NCBI RefSeq assembly: GCF_004784475.1
Contig: NZ_SRRT01000006.1
Coordinates: 248,001 to 312,000, forward strand
Source: Streptomyces bauhiniae
Lineage (GTDB): Bacteria > Actinomycetota > Actinomycetes > Streptomycetales > Streptomycetaceae
Direction: 5' to 3'
Length of the DNA: 64,000 bases
How positions within the stretch are numbered: the first letter of the stretch is position 1; each line of letters begins with the position of its first letter. Position numbers and translations under genes: made by a program. A model generated the notes under the pieces. It was not told the DNA's origin and ran no database searches. It saw only the letters and a program-made list of their open reading frames with translations. Shown in pieces: positions 49,716-59,048 of the stretch.

Positions 49716-50705
49716 TCACCGCGGGACGGGTCCGAACCGCTTGCGGTAGTCGGAGGGGCTCAGTCCGGTCTCCCGGCGCAGTCGCGCCCGCAGGTTGGCC
49801 GCGGTGCCCAGTCCCGAGCGGGCGGCGACCACGTCCAGCCGGGTCTCCCCACGCTCGATCAGCCGGCAGGCCAGCGCCACCCGTTCGCCGGTGAGCCAGG
49901 CCAGCGGGGTGGTGCCGAGGCGTTCGCGGAAGCGGCGGTGCAGGGTGGCGGGGGAGACGGCCGCGCGGGCGGCGAGGTCGGCCACGGTGAGCGGTTCGCC
50001 GAGCCGTTCCTGCGCCCAGGCGAGCAGCGGGCCGAGCGAGCCGTCGGGCACCTCGGGCAGCGGACGTTCCACGAACTGCCGCTGTCCGCCGTCCCGGTGG
50101 GCGGCGAAGACCAGGCGCCGGGAGACCGCGTTGGCGATCTCGGCGCCGTGGTCCCGCCGCCACAGGTACAGCCCGAGGTCGAGCGCGGCCGCGCTGCCGG
50201 AGGCGGAGAGCACGTCCCCGTCGTCGACGAAGAGCACGTCCGGCTCCAGCAGCACCTTCGGGTGCAGCCGCCGGAAGGTCTCGGCCCACCGCCAGTGGGT
50301 GGCGGCCCGGCGCCCGTCGAGCAGCCCGGCCTCGGCGAGCGCGAAGGTGCCGGTGCAGAAGCTGACGATCCGGGTGCCCCGCGCGTGCGCGCGCCGGATC
50401 GCCTCCCGTACGGGGGCCTCGCGCGGGACCACGTTGTCCGGGCGGCCCGGCACGATCAGGGTGTCCGCGCCGTCCACCGCGTCAAGACCGGCCAGGCCGG
50501 TCAGGGTGAGGAAGCCGTGGTTCATCCGCACCTCGCGGGTCGGCGCGCACACCGTGACCCCGTACAGCGGGGCGGGAAGGCCCAGTTCGGGGCGGGGCAG
50601 GCCGAACAGCTCGGTGGCGACACCGACCTCGAACGGGTTGGTGCCGGCGTCCACCAGAACGGCGACCTGGTGGGTGCGCGGCACATGCGAGGATTCTTGC
50701 GCCAT
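49716..50705 (-). CDS. GlxA-type AraC-family regulator (DJ-1/PfpI + AraC HTH)
   Basis: 329 aa from ATG 50705 behind AGGA. The N-terminal DJ-1/PfpI-like domain (about 12-185) includes IVSFCTGTFALAEAGLLDGRRAATHW, keeping the nucleophile-elbow Cys although such regulators are not proteases. The C-terminal AraC domain (about 215-325) carries two helix-turn-helix units (LTVADLAARAAVSPATLHRRFRERLG and LDVVAARSGLGTAANLRARLRRETG). It diverges from the cupin gene, a likely target. Confidence 0.9.
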   Translation of the reverse strand: MAQESSHVPRTHQVAVLVDAGTNPFEVGVATELFGLPRPELGLPAPLYGVTVCAPTREVRMNHGFLTLTGLAGLDAVDGADTLIVPGRPDNVVPREAPVREAIRRAHARGTRIVSFCTGTFALAEAGLLDGRRAATHWRWAETFRRLHPKVLLEPDVLFVDDGDVLSASGSAAALDLGLYLWRRDHGAEIANAVSRRLVFAAHRDGGQRQFVERPLPEVPDGSLGPLLAWAQERLGEPLTVADLAARAAVSPATLHRRFRERLGTTPLAWLTGERVALACRLIERGETRLDVVAARSGLGTAANLRARLRRETGLSPSDYRKRFGPVPR

Positions 50706-50757
50706 ATGCAATTCCTAGCACTCGTGTGGTCGGCCCACACACCCCACGATGGAACAC

Positions 50758-51153
50758 ATGGCAACCGAACAGCCCCGCTCCCTCCCCGACGTCCTCGCCT
50801 CCTTCCACGACCGGTGGAGCCCCCGCATCGTTGCGTCGGTCAACGACTACGACGTGCGCGTGGCCAAGGTCGAGGGCGAGCACCTCTGGCACGCGCACGA
50901 CGACACCGACGAGTTCTTCCTCGTCCTGACCGGCGAACTCCACATCGCGCTGCGCGAGCCGGCCGGTGAGCGCACGGTCGTCCTGCGTCAGGGCTCGGTC
51001 TTCACCGTCCCGCGCGGCACCGAGCACAAGCCGTACGCGCCGGTGCCCACCGAGATCCTGATGCTGGAACCCACCGGCACCCTGAGTGTGGGCGACCGAC
51101 ACGAAGACGTCCCGGACCATGTGGACGCCACCACCGGGCACACCCTGGACTGA
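50758..51153 (+). CDS. Small cupin-domain protein
   Basis: 131 aa. ATG 50758 is preferred because GGAA precedes it; an in-frame ATG lies at 50749. The cupin barrel has WHAHDDTDEFFLVLTGELHI (two His and Glu ligands) and GSVFTVPRGTEHKPYAP (third His). It may bind a metal and a small ligand. It is divergent from the GlxA-like regulator with only 52 bp between, so the two probably share control elements. Confidence 0.88.
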   Translation: MATEQPRSLPDVLASFHDRWSPRIVASVNDYDVRVAKVEGEHLWHAHDDTDEFFLVLTGELHIALREPAGERTVVLRQGSVFTVPRGTEHKPYAPVPTEILMLEPTGTLSVGDRHEDVPDHVDATTGHTLD

Positions 51154-51184
51154 GCCCCGCCCCTCCGGGTGGCACCCTTGAAGC

Positions 51185-53023
51185 ATGAACGACTCCGCTT
51201 CTCGACGTGTCCGTGTCCGCGCTCCCGAGCTGGTCGGCAAGGGCGGCTGGCTGAACACCGGCGATCAGCAGTACACCCTGGCCGACCTGCGAGGACGCAT
51301 CGTCATCCTCGACTTCTGGACGTTCTGCTGCATCAACTGCCTGCACGTCCTGGACGAGCTGCGGGAGCTGGAGGAGCGGCACCGGGACACGGTGGTCGTG
51401 GTCGGCGTGCACTCCCCGAAGTTCGTGCACGAGGCCGAGCACCAGGCGGTCGTGGACGCGGTCGAGCGGTACGGCGTGGAGCACCCCGTACTGGACGACC
51501 CGGAGCTGGCCACCTGGAAGCAGTACGCGGTACGCGCCTGGCCGACGCTCGTGGTGATCGACCCGGAGGGGTACGTGGTCGCCCAGCACGCCGGTGAGGG
51601 GCATGTGCACGCCATCGAGCGGCTGGTGGAGGAGCTGGAGGCCGAGCACGAGGCCAAGGGCACCCTGCGCCGGGGCGACGGCCCCTATGTGGCGCCGGAG
51701 CCGGAGCCGACCGTGCTGCGCTTCCCCGGCAAGGCGCTGCTGCTGCCCTCGGGGAACTTCCTGGTCAGCGACACCACCCGGCACCAGTTGGTCGAGCTGG
51801 CCGAGGACGGCGAGAGCGTCGTACGCCGGATCGGCACCGGTGAGCGCGGCTTCGCGGACGGCTCGACCGAGGAGGCGTCCTTCAACGAGCCGCAGGGTCT
51901 CGCGCTGCTGGACGACAGCTCCGTGGTCGTCGCCGACACCGTGAACCACGCCCTGCGCCGCCTGGACCTCGCCTCCGGCGCGGTCACCACCCTGGCCGGC
52001 ACCGGCAGGCAGTGGATGCAGGGCGCCCCCACCTCGGGACCGGCCCGCGAGGTCGCGCTGTCCTCACCGTGGGACGTGGCCCTCTTCGGCGGCACGGTGT
52101 GGATCGCCATGGCGGGCGTGCACCAGCTCTGGACGTACGACCCGGAGGCGGGGACCGTCCAGGTCGCGGCCGGTACCACCAACGAGGGTCTGGTGGACGG
52201 GCCCGGCGCCGAGGCGTGGTTCGCGCAGCCCTCCGGGCTCGCGGCGACGGAGGAGCGGCTGTGGCTCGCGGACTCCGAGACCTCCGCGCTGCGCTGGGTG
52301 GACCTCGACGGCGCCGTGCACACCGCCGTCGGCACCGGTCTGTTCGACTTCGGCCACCGGGACGGCGAGGCCGGGCAGGCGCTGCTCCAGCACCCGCTGG
52401 GCGTCACCGCGCTGCCGGACGGCTCGGTCGCGATCGCGGACACCTACAACCACGCGCTGCGCCGCTTCGACCCCGCCACCGGCGAGGTCACCACGCTTGC
52501 CACCGATCTGCGGGAGCCCAGTGACGCGGTGCTGGTCGGCGACGACATCGTGGTGGTGGAGTCCGCCCGCCACCGGCTGACCCGGCTGCGGCTGCCCGAG
52601 GAGGCGGTCCGCGTGGAGGCGGTCGCCCACCGCACGCAGCGCGCGGCCACCGAGGTGGCCCCGGGCCGGCTGCGGCTGGACGTGATCTTCCAGGCGCCCG
52701 CAGGCCAGAAGCTGGACACCCGCTACGGCCCCTCGACCCGGCTGCTGGTCTCCGCGACCCCGCCCGAGCTGCTGCTCAAGGGCGAGGGCGCGGACAGCGA
52801 CCTGAGCCGGGAGCTGGAGCTGGACCCGGCCGTCACCGAGGGCGTGCTGCACGTCTCCGCGATGGCCGCATCCTGCGACGACGACCCCGCGAACGAGTAC
52901 CCGGCCTGCCATGTGCACCAGCAGGACTGGGGTGTTCCGGTGCGCCTCGTCGCGGGCGCGGCGGACCGGCTGCCTTTGGTGCTTGCGGGCCTGGATGAGG
53001 GCGCCGCGGGCGACGGAAGCTGA
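51185..53023 (+). CDS. Thioredoxin-like domain fused to NHL-repeat beta-propeller
   Basis: 612 aa. Residues about 1-160 are a thioredoxin/TlpA-like fold with FWTFCCINC, where Cys49 and Cys52 form the CxxC redox pair. Residues about 175-480 contain NHL repeats such as GFADGSTEEASFNEPQGLALLDDSSVVVADTVNHALRRLDLASG. A C-terminal beta domain follows. The architecture is that of NHLRC2, whose biochemical role is unclear. No signal peptide, so it appears cytoplasmic. Ends one base from the converging small membrane gene. Confidence 0.92.
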   Translation: MNDSASRRVRVRAPELVGKGGWLNTGDQQYTLADLRGRIVILDFWTFCCINCLHVLDELRELEERHRDTVVVVGVHSPKFVHEAEHQAVVDAVERYGVEHPVLDDPELATWKQYAVRAWPTLVVIDPEGYVVAQHAGEGHVHAIERLVEELEAEHEAKGTLRRGDGPYVAPEPEPTVLRFPGKALLLPSGNFLVSDTTRHQLVELAEDGESVVRRIGTGERGFADGSTEEASFNEPQGLALLDDSSVVVADTVNHALRRLDLASGAVTTLAGTGRQWMQGAPTSGPAREVALSSPWDVALFGGTVWIAMAGVHQLWTYDPEAGTVQVAAGTTNEGLVDGPGAEAWFAQPSGLAATEERLWLADSETSALRWVDLDGAVHTAVGTGLFDFGHRDGEAGQALLQHPLGVTALPDGSVAIADTYNHALRRFDPATGEVTTLATDLREPSDAVLVGDDIVVVESARHRLTRLRLPEEAVRVEAVAHRTQRAATEVAPGRLRLDVIFQAPAGQKLDTRYGPSTRLLVSATPPELLLKGEGADSDLSRELELDPAVTEGVLHVSAMAASCDDDPANEYPACHVHQQDWGVPVRLVAGAADRLPLVLAGLDEGAAGDGS

Positions 53024-53024
53024 A

Positions 53025-53270
53025 TCAGACGCCGTAGCCGTCCGAGTAGCCGTCGCGCGGTGCGGGCCGCTCCTCCTCCACCACCCGGGTGGGCGGGACG
53101 ACCACGCGGCGGCGCCGGGCGATGCCGCTGAAGGTCGCCAGGCCGATGAGGCCGGCGGCCATGAAGATGACGCCGACCAGGTCGAGGTTGACGCCGCTCA
53201 TGTGCCAGTCGGTGGCAAATGTGAGGATCGCTCCCACGGCTATGAGGATGATGCATCCGCCGAGGCCCAT
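53025..53270 (-). CDS. Small two-helix membrane protein (DUF6458-like)
   Basis: 81 aa, ATG 53270 with GCAGGA upstream. Two hydrophobic helices (about 4-20 and 29-48) are followed by a basic then acidic tail (RRRRVVVPPTRVVEEERP). The GLGGCIILIAVGAILTFA start and GVNLDLVGVIFMAAGLIGL match a small actinobacterial membrane family I recall as DUF6458. No enzyme motif; function unknown. Confidence 0.75.
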   Translation of the reverse strand: MGLGGCIILIAVGAILTFATDWHMSGVNLDLVGVIFMAAGLIGLATFSGIARRRRVVVPPTRVVEEERPAPRDGYSDGYGV

Positions 53271-53364
53271 GAGATCCTGCCTCCCCTAATAGGTTCCGGA
53301 ATCTCCGGTCCCGTTCGGCGGGTACCCCCCATCCGGCCGGTTAGCCACCCAACCCCGTTGTCGA

Positions 53365-54675
53365 CTACGCCTCCAGAAAGGCCGTCAGGGCCTCGGCGAG
53401 GAGGAACGGGTCGTCGGCGCCGCAGAGTTCGCGCGCGCTGTGCATGGAGAGGATCGCCACGCCGATGTCCACGGTGCTGATGCCGTGGCGGGCGGCGGTG
53501 ATGGGGCCGATGGTGGTGCCGCAGGGCATCGAGTTGTTCGAGACGAACGTCTGGAACGGCACCCCGGCCCGCTCGCACGCGGCGGCGAACACCGCGCGGC
53601 CCGAACCGTCCGTGGCGTAGCGGTTGTTGACGTTCACCTTGAGGATCGGGCCGCCGTTGATCCGCGGGTGGTGCGTGGGGTCGTGCCGCTCCGCGTAGTT
53701 GGGGTGCACGGCGTGCCCGGTGTCGGAGGAGAGGCAGACGGTGCCCGCGAAGGCACGGGCGCGGTCCTCGTAGGAGCCGCCGCGCGCGAACACCGAGCGC
53801 TCCAGCACGCTGCCGAGCAGCGGGCCGTCGGCACCGGTGTCGGACTGGGAGCCGTTCTCCTCGTGGTCGAAGGCGGCCAGGACGGGGATGTGAGGGAGAG
53901 ACTCCCCGGAGGTGGCGGCGGCGATCAGCGCGGCCGTACCGGCGTGCACGGAGAGCAGGTTGTCCATCCGGGGCCCGGCGACCAGCTCGCGGTCCCGGCC
54001 CAGGTAGGCGGGCGCCTCGACGGGGTATGTCATGAGGTCCCAGCCCGCGACCGAACCGGGCTCGAGACCGGCCTCCTCCTCCAGGAAGGCGATCAGGTCA
54101 CCCTCGTGGACATCGTTCCCGAGGCCCCAGACGGGCTGGAGGTGGCGCTGCTTGTCGAGCTTGAGGCCGTCCACGGAGACCGAGCGGTCCAGGTGGATGG
54201 CGAGCTGCGGCACCCGCAGCAGCGGACGGTCGATGTCGGCCAGGACCGAGGTGCCGTCGCGCAGGGTGAGCCGGCCGGCCAGGCCCAGGTCGCGGTCGAG
54301 CCAGGAGTTCATCAGCGGGCCGCCGTAGATCTCCACCGCGACCTGGCGCCAGCCGTGCGCCCCGCTGTCCGGCTCGGGCTTGACCCGGAGGTTCGGGGAG
54401 TCGGTGTGCGCGCCGACGATACGGAACGGGGTGTGCGGGGTGGCGCCCTCGGGGACGTACCAGGCGATGACCGCGCCGCCGCGCAGCACATACCGTCCCC
54501 CGCTGCCCGTGCCCGCGGGGGTGTCCCACGCCTCGGTCTCGGTGACCCGGGTGAAGCCTGCCTCTTCCAGCCGCGCGGCGACGTTCGCCACGGCGTGGTA
54601 CGGCGTCGGGCTCGCCGCCAGGAAGGCCATCAGGTCGTCGGTGTGGCCGCGGTCGAAACGGGACGGTGCGCTCAT
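53365..54675 (-). CDS. apeB: M18-family aminopeptidase
   Basis: 436 aa, ATG 54675. M18 zinc-peptidase signatures: GAHTDSPNLRVKP (His and Asp metal ligands, about 89-101), FDHEENGSQSDTGADG (catalytic Glu pair), and the final SMPCGTTIGPITAARHGISTVDIGVAILSMHSARE with the last His ligand. Removes N-terminal, preferably acidic or neutral, residues from peptides; a cytoplasmic dodecamer in the family. Length typical (about 430 aa). Confidence 0.95.
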   Translation of the reverse strand: MSAPSRFDRGHTDDLMAFLAASPTPYHAVANVAARLEEAGFTRVTETEAWDTPAGTGSGGRYVLRGGAVIAWYVPEGATPHTPFRIVGAHTDSPNLRVKPEPDSGAHGWRQVAVEIYGGPLMNSWLDRDLGLAGRLTLRDGTSVLADIDRPLLRVPQLAIHLDRSVSVDGLKLDKQRHLQPVWGLGNDVHEGDLIAFLEEEAGLEPGSVAGWDLMTYPVEAPAYLGRDRELVAGPRMDNLLSVHAGTAALIAAATSGESLPHIPVLAAFDHEENGSQSDTGADGPLLGSVLERSVFARGGSYEDRARAFAGTVCLSSDTGHAVHPNYAERHDPTHHPRINGGPILKVNVNNRYATDGSGRAVFAAACERAGVPFQTFVSNNSMPCGTTIGPITAARHGISTVDIGVAILSMHSARELCGADDPFLLAEALTAFLEA

Positions 54676-54695
54676 GGCGTTTACCTTAACGACGA

Positions 54696-54735
54696 GCGCG
54701 GGCCCGCTCTCCGGAAGGAGGAAGCGGGCCCGCGC
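54696..54735 (-). terminator. Terminator of the acyl-CoA dehydrogenase gene
   Basis: A 13-bp stem GCGCGGGCCCGCT / AGCGGGCCCGCGC, starting 27 bp after the dehydrogenase stop and just before apeB. Confidence 0.8.
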
Positions 54736-54761
54736 CGGGGGTCTTTACGTATGGATGAGGA

Positions 54762-56588
54762 CTAGAACGCGGCCTCGTCCAGCTCCATCAGGTCCAGGTC
54801 GACACCGGAGGCGACCTTGCGGGCCAGGGTGACGCCGGGCAGGACGTTGGCCGCGAAGAACTTCGCCGCCGCGATCTTGCCGGTGTAGAACGCCTTGTCC
54901 TTCGCCGAGGCCGTCTCCAGCTTCTCGGCGGCGACGGCGGCGCCGCGCAGCAGCAGGTAGCCGACGATCACGTCACCGGAGGCCATCAGCAGGCGGGTGG
55001 TGTTGAGGCCCACCTTGTAGATGTTCTTGACGTCCTGCTCGGTGGCCGCGAGGTCGGTCAGCATCAGGCCGACGATCGCCTCCAGCTCCACGGCCGCCTT
55101 GGCCAGGTGCTCGCGGGCGCCCGCCAGCTCCTCGCCGCCGGTGGCCAGCGCCAGGAACTTCTTGATGTCCTCGGCCAGACCGTTCAGCGCGGCACCCTGG
55201 TTGCGGACGATCTTCCGGAAGAAGAAGTCCTGGCCCTGGATCGCGGTGGTGCCCTCGTAGAGGGTGTCGATCTTGGCGTCGCGGATGTACTGCTCGATCG
55301 GGTACTCCTGGAGGAACCCGGAGCCGCCGAAGGTCTGGAGCGACTGCGCGAGCTGCTCGTAGCCCTTCTCGGAGCCGTAGCCCTTCACGATCGGCAGGAG
55401 CAGGTCGTTCAGCGCGTGCTCGGCGGAGGTGTCCTCACCGTTCGCCTCCTTGACCGCGATGGTGTCCTGGACGGACGCCGTGTGCAGCACCAGGGCGCGC
55501 ATGCCCTCCGCGTACGCCTTCTGCGTCATCAGCGAGCGGCGCACGTCGGGGTGGTGGGTGATGGTGACCTTGGGCGCCTTCTTGTCCATGAAGTTGGCGA
55601 GGTCGGGACCCTGGACGCGCTCCTTGGCGTACTCCAGCGCGTTGAGGTAGCCGGTCGACAGGGTCGAGATGGCCTTCGTGCCGACCATCATGCGGGCGAA
55701 CTCGATGATGCGGAACATCTGGCGGATGCCGTCGTGCTTGTCGCCGATCAGCCAGCCCACGGCGGGGTGGCGGTCGCCGAACGTCATCTCGCAGGTGTTG
55801 GACGCCTTGAGGCCCATCTTGTGCTCGACGTTGGTGGCGTAGACGCCGTTGCGCTCGCCCAGCTCGCCGGTCTCGCCGTCGAAGTGGTACTTCGGCACGA
55901 GGAAGAGGGAGAGGCCCTTGGTGCCGGGGCCGGCACCCTCGGGGCGGGCGAGGACGTAGTGGAGGATGTTCTCCTCCATGTCGTGCTCACCGGAGGTGAT
56001 GAAGCGCTTCACGCCCTCGATGTGCCAGGAGCCGTCCTCCTGCTGCACGGCCTTGGTGCGGCCGGCGCCCACGTCCGAGCCGGCGTCCGGCTCGGTGAGG
56101 ACCATGGTGGAACCCCAGGTCTTCTCGACCGCGATCTTCGCCCACTGCTTCTGCTCCTCGGTGCCCTCCTCGAAGAGGATGCGCGCGAACGCCGGGCCGG
56201 AGGAGTACATCCAGATGGCCGGGTTGGCGCCGAGCACCAGTTCCGCGTACGCCCAGATCAGGGACGGCGGGGTGTTGGTGCCGCCGATCTCCTCGGGCAG
56301 GCCGAGCCGCCAGTACTCCGAGTCCATGAAGGACTTGTAGCTCTTCTTGAAGGAGGCCGGGACCGGCGCGGTGTTGGTCTCGGGGTCGAAGACCGGGGGG
56401 TTGCGGTCGGCGTCCACGAAGGACTCCGCCAGCTCGTTCTCCGAGAGACGGGTCAGCTCCGCGAGGACGGACTTCGCGGTGTCGGTGTCCATCTCCTCGA
56501 ACGGGCCGGTGCCGTAGAGCTTCTCGCGGCCGAGGACTTCGAAGAGGTTGAACTCGATGTCGCGCAGGTTGGACTTGTAGTGCCCCAT
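54762..56588 (-). CDS. Long acyl-CoA dehydrogenase
   Basis: 608 aa, ATG 56588 with GGAG 6 bp upstream. The domains of an FAD acyl-CoA dehydrogenase are clear: [19 protein letters not shown] and RFITSGEHD (FAD/substrate sites), [22 protein letters not shown], and the catalytic Glu region [18 protein letters not shown]-terminal extension (about 170 residues) marks the longer FadE5-like subfamily. It performs the first step of beta-oxidation. Its promoter carries a TACC-CGTC-GGTA operator-like sequence. Confidence 0.94.
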   Translation of the reverse strand: MGHYKSNLRDIEFNLFEVLGREKLYGTGPFEEMDTDTAKSVLAELTRLSENELAESFVDADRNPPVFDPETNTAPVPASFKKSYKSFMDSEYWRLGLPEEIGGTNTPPSLIWAYAELVLGANPAIWMYSSGPAFARILFEEGTEEQKQWAKIAVEKTWGSTMVLTEPDAGSDVGAGRTKAVQQEDGSWHIEGVKRFITSGEHDMEENILHYVLARPEGAGPGTKGLSLFLVPKYHFDGETGELGERNGVYATNVEHKMGLKASNTCEMTFGDRHPAVGWLIGDKHDGIRQMFRIIEFARMMVGTKAISTLSTGYLNALEYAKERVQGPDLANFMDKKAPKVTITHHPDVRRSLMTQKAYAEGMRALVLHTASVQDTIAVKEANGEDTSAEHALNDLLLPIVKGYGSEKGYEQLAQSLQTFGGSGFLQEYPIEQYIRDAKIDTLYEGTTAIQGQDFFFRKIVRNQGAALNGLAEDIKKFLALATGGEELAGAREHLAKAAVELEAIVGLMLTDLAATEQDVKNIYKVGLNTTRLLMASGDVIVGYLLLRGAAVAAEKLETASAKDKAFYTGKIAAAKFFAANVLPGVTLARKVASGVDLDLMELDEAAF

Positions 56589-56658
56589 GGTGACTCCATC
56601 ACGGACTCGGCGAGGCACTGACTCCTCGCGGCTGATCACGTACCAACAAGTGGCTACG

Positions 56659-56688
56659 ATGATGCTACCCGTCGGTAATAAGACGCAA
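56659..56688 (-). promoter_or_regulatory. Acyl-CoA dehydrogenase promoter with operator-like TACCCGTCGGTA
   Basis: Minus strand TTGCGT (56683-56688) and CATCAT (56659-56664), 18 bp apart. The dyad TACC-CGTC-GGTA (56666-56677) fills the spacer, suggesting control by a TetR-type fatty acid regulator. Confidence 0.4.
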
Positions 56689-56851
56689 CCCCGGCGGGTG
56701 TGAGAAGCCTCTACCGCCCCCGCGCTCTCCGCCGTGCCTCCCCGTGCGCCCGCCCGGTCGGGTGACTCCCCGCTTCCGTGGCGAGCACTCCAAGTGACGT
56801 GCTGTGTACTCTCCGTCGCGATTCCTACCCTCTCTGTGCTCGGAGGCACAC

Positions 56852-57280
56852 GTGCGACGACTTCTGACCAGGTTCGGCGGCCTCGCGGCGGCGGCGATGC
56901 TGACGGTCGGACTGGCCCATCCCTCGCAGGCGGCGGACCCGGCGTACTTCGAATTCACGGACGCGACCCGTCAGACGGCGGTCGTGCGGATCGACGACCC
57001 GGCCAAGATCGCTCACGCGCGGCAACTGCTCAGCGGCGGGACGACCGACCGTCCCCACCTCTTCGGACGGATCGTCAAGCGCGAGGCTCCGTACAACCCG
57101 AGGTGGAGTTTCCACTACGACCCCTCGACGGTCGACTTCTTCGACGTGGCCATCGAGGTCTGCGACGCCCCCCTCCCCTATGTCGAGGACCACCTCGACG
57201 AGGCGGGCGGCGCCTTCCTGCCGGGGTTGTTCTGGTGTCCCTGGACTTCCCGTCTCACGCGGGAGGTTCCGGCTCCGTAG
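56852..57280 (+). CDS. Secreted BP74-like protein
   Basis: 142 aa from GTG 56852 with CGGAGG 6 bp away. A signal peptide ends near SQAA (about residue 28). The mature part has [44 protein letters not shown] and [40 protein letters not shown]. This matches, by recollection, the calmodulin-binding protein BP74 N-terminal domain known from Dictyostelium and common in streptomycetes. Two Cys could form a disulfide. Function in bacteria unknown. Confidence 0.78.
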   Translation: MRRLLTRFGGLAAAAMLTVGLAHPSQAADPAYFEFTDATRQTAVVRIDDPAKIAHARQLLSGGTTDRPHLFGRIVKREAPYNPRWSFHYDPSTVDFFDVAIEVCDAPLPYVEDHLDEAGGAFLPGLFWCPWTSRLTREVPAP

Positions 57281-57316
57281 GTCACACGGGCGGGGCGGCT
57301 CGGTACTCTTGCGCGC

Positions 57317-57787
57317 ATGTACGGCTACGACCAGAACGTGGGCGCCCAGCAGCAGTACGTGCCGCCGCAGCAGCAGCCGGGTGGTGTCGGCGGGTACGGC
57401 CAGCAGCCGCCGCTCTACCCGGAGCCGTCCGCGCCCTCGCTGGCGGACGCGGTGCGCGCCTTCACCACCGGGCAGATGCCCGCCGAGGACTTCCAGCAGG
57501 TCTTCGCCACGTCCAAGGTGTACTGCCCGCGCGGCGACACCCCCGGCTTCCTCGCCCTGCACAACACCCAGCAGCCGGTGATCCCGATGTTCACCTCGCT
57601 CAAGGAGCTGCGCCGGTACGCGGGCAAGGAGTCCAAGTACTTCGTGATCACCGGCGCCGAGGTGATCGACCTGCTCCCCACCGGCTACGGCTTCGTGGTC
57701 GACATGGAGGGCGAGCACCGGATGGTGTTCGACGCCAAGGCGGTGGAGCAGATGGTCGACTTCGCGATGCGCCGGATGTACGGCTAG
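57317..57787 (+). CDS. SseB-family protein
   Basis: 156 aa, ATG 57317. A Gln/Pro/Gly-rich N-terminus (about 1-38) precedes an SseB-like domain with TTGQMPAEDFQQVFATSKVYCPRGDTPGFLALHN and PMFTSLKELRRYAG. Actinobacterial members have been linked to type VII secretion neighbourhoods, but no such genes are here. A strong terminator follows. Confidence 0.85.
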   Translation: MYGYDQNVGAQQQYVPPQQQPGGVGGYGQQPPLYPEPSAPSLADAVRAFTTGQMPAEDFQQVFATSKVYCPRGDTPGFLALHNTQQPVIPMFTSLKELRRYAGKESKYFVITGAEVIDLLPTGYGFVVDMEGEHRMVFDAKAVEQMVDFAMRRMYG

Positions 57788-57805
57788 CCCCAGCTCATCG
57801 GTTCA

Positions 57806-57835
57806 GAGGCCCGGAGGGAATTACCTCCGGGCCTC
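57806..57835 (+). terminator. Terminator after the SseB-family gene
   Basis: A 12-bp stem GAGGCCCGGAGG / CCTCCGGGCCTC with a 6-nt loop, 18 bp after the stop. Confidence 0.85.
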
Positions 57836-57855
57836 CTGTGTTGTGGCTGGCGGAA

Positions 57856-57876
57856 AGTTCAACGCTCAACTAAACT
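57856..57876. promoter_or_regulatory. AT-rich repeated motif upstream of the pirin gene
   Basis: Two TTCAAC/CTCAAC-like half-sites followed by TAAACT, 24 bp before the pirin start. It resembles redox-sensing MarR/HxlR operators and could overlap a -10 box; the pattern is imperfect. Confidence 0.3.
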
Positions 57877-57899
57877 GGGTCCACAAGGAGGTACCGACC

Positions 57900-58877
57900 A
57901 TGCCTGCAGTGACCGTCGAGAACCCGTTGACGCTGCCCCGTGTGACCGCGTCCGCCGACGCCGTGTCGCGTCCGGTGCTCACCGTGACGACCGCGCCGAG
58001 CGGCTTCGAGGGCGAGGGGTTCCCGGTGCGCCGCGCCTTCGCCGGGATCAACTACCGCCACCTCGACCCGTTCATCATGATGGACCAGATGGGCGAGGTG
58101 GAGTACGCGCCGGGCGAGCCCAAGGGCACCCCCTGGCACCCGCACCGCGGCTTCGAGACCGTCACCTACATCATCGACGGCATCTTCGACCACCAGGACT
58201 CCAACGGCGGTGGCGGCACCATCACCAACGGCGACACCCAGTGGATGACCGCCGGCTCGGGCCTGCTGCACATCGAGGCCCCGCCGGAGCACCTGGTCAT
58301 GTCGGGCGGTCTCTTCCACGGGCTCCAGCTCTGGGTGAACCTCCCCGCCAAGGACAAGATGATGGCGCCCCGCTACCAGGACATCCGGGGCGGCAGCGTC
58401 CAGTTGCTCACCACTCCCGACGGCGGCGCGCTGCTGCGGGTCATCGCCGGTGAGCTGGACGGGCACGCGGGTCCCGGCATCACCCACACGCCGATCACCA
58501 TGATCCACGCGACGGTGGCGCCGGGCGCCGAGATCACCCTGCCGTGGCGCGAGGACTTCAACGGCCTCGCCTACGTCCTCGCCGGGCGCGGCTCGGTGGG
58601 CGCGGAGCGCCGTCCGGTGCGCACCGGGCAGACCGCGGTCTTCGGCGCCGGGTCCGCGCTGACCGTCCGCGCGGACGAGAAGCAGGACTCCCACACCCCG
58701 GACCTCGAGGTCGTCCTCCTCGGCGGACAGCCCATCCGCGAGCCCATGGCCCACTACGGCCCGTTCGTCATGAACACCAAGGACCAGCTCATGCAGGCCT
58801 TCGAGGACTTCCAGAAGGGCCGCCTGGGCACGGTGCCGGCGGTGCACGGCATGACGGAGAAGGGCCCGCAGGGCTGA
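57900..58877 (+). CDS. Pirin-family bicupin protein
   Basis: 325 aa from ATG 57900 with AAGGAGG upstream. The pirin metal site is intact in HLDPFIMMDQMG and PWHPHRGFETVTYIIDGIFDHQDS (His ligands), continuing to HIEAPPEH. A second cupin and a C-terminal segment PIREPMAHYGPFVMNT complete the family. Some pirins are quercetinases, and others modulate pyruvate dehydrogenase or acyl-CoA dehydrogenase activity in bacteria. Which applies cannot be told. Confidence 0.93.
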   Translation: MPAVTVENPLTLPRVTASADAVSRPVLTVTTAPSGFEGEGFPVRRAFAGINYRHLDPFIMMDQMGEVEYAPGEPKGTPWHPHRGFETVTYIIDGIFDHQDSNGGGGTITNGDTQWMTAGSGLLHIEAPPEHLVMSGGLFHGLQLWVNLPAKDKMMAPRYQDIRGGSVQLLTTPDGGALLRVIAGELDGHAGPGITHTPITMIHATVAPGAEITLPWREDFNGLAYVLAGRGSVGAERRPVRTGQTAVFGAGSALTVRADEKQDSHTPDLEVVLLGGQPIREPMAHYGPFVMNTKDQLMQAFEDFQKGRLGTVPAVHGMTEKGPQG

Positions 58878-58942
58878 CGGGGATCTGTTCGCCCACCACT
58901 CGGCCGACAGTTTCGGGTGGTGGGTGGGCATAGGCCGGGGGT

Positions 58943-58964
58943 CCAGGGGGCGGGAGCCCCCTGG
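58943..58964 (+). terminator. Hairpin after the pirin gene
   Basis: A perfect 9-bp stem CCAGGGGGC / GCCCCCTGG with a 4-nt loop, 65 bp after the pirin stop. A looser CCCACCAC/GTGGTGGG stem precedes it. Confidence 0.6.
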
Positions 58965-59048
58965 GACGGCATCCCCGGCACCGGTTCACTCACCCACCCG
59001 GCCCGCCACAGCAGGGCACCCGAACCCACGGCGTGCTCCGCTGGGAGC

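Noticed and set aside
57882-57890. GTCCACAAG near the pirin start as a further DnaA box
   Set aside because: Two mismatches from TTGTCCACA and explained by the ribosome-binding region that follows.
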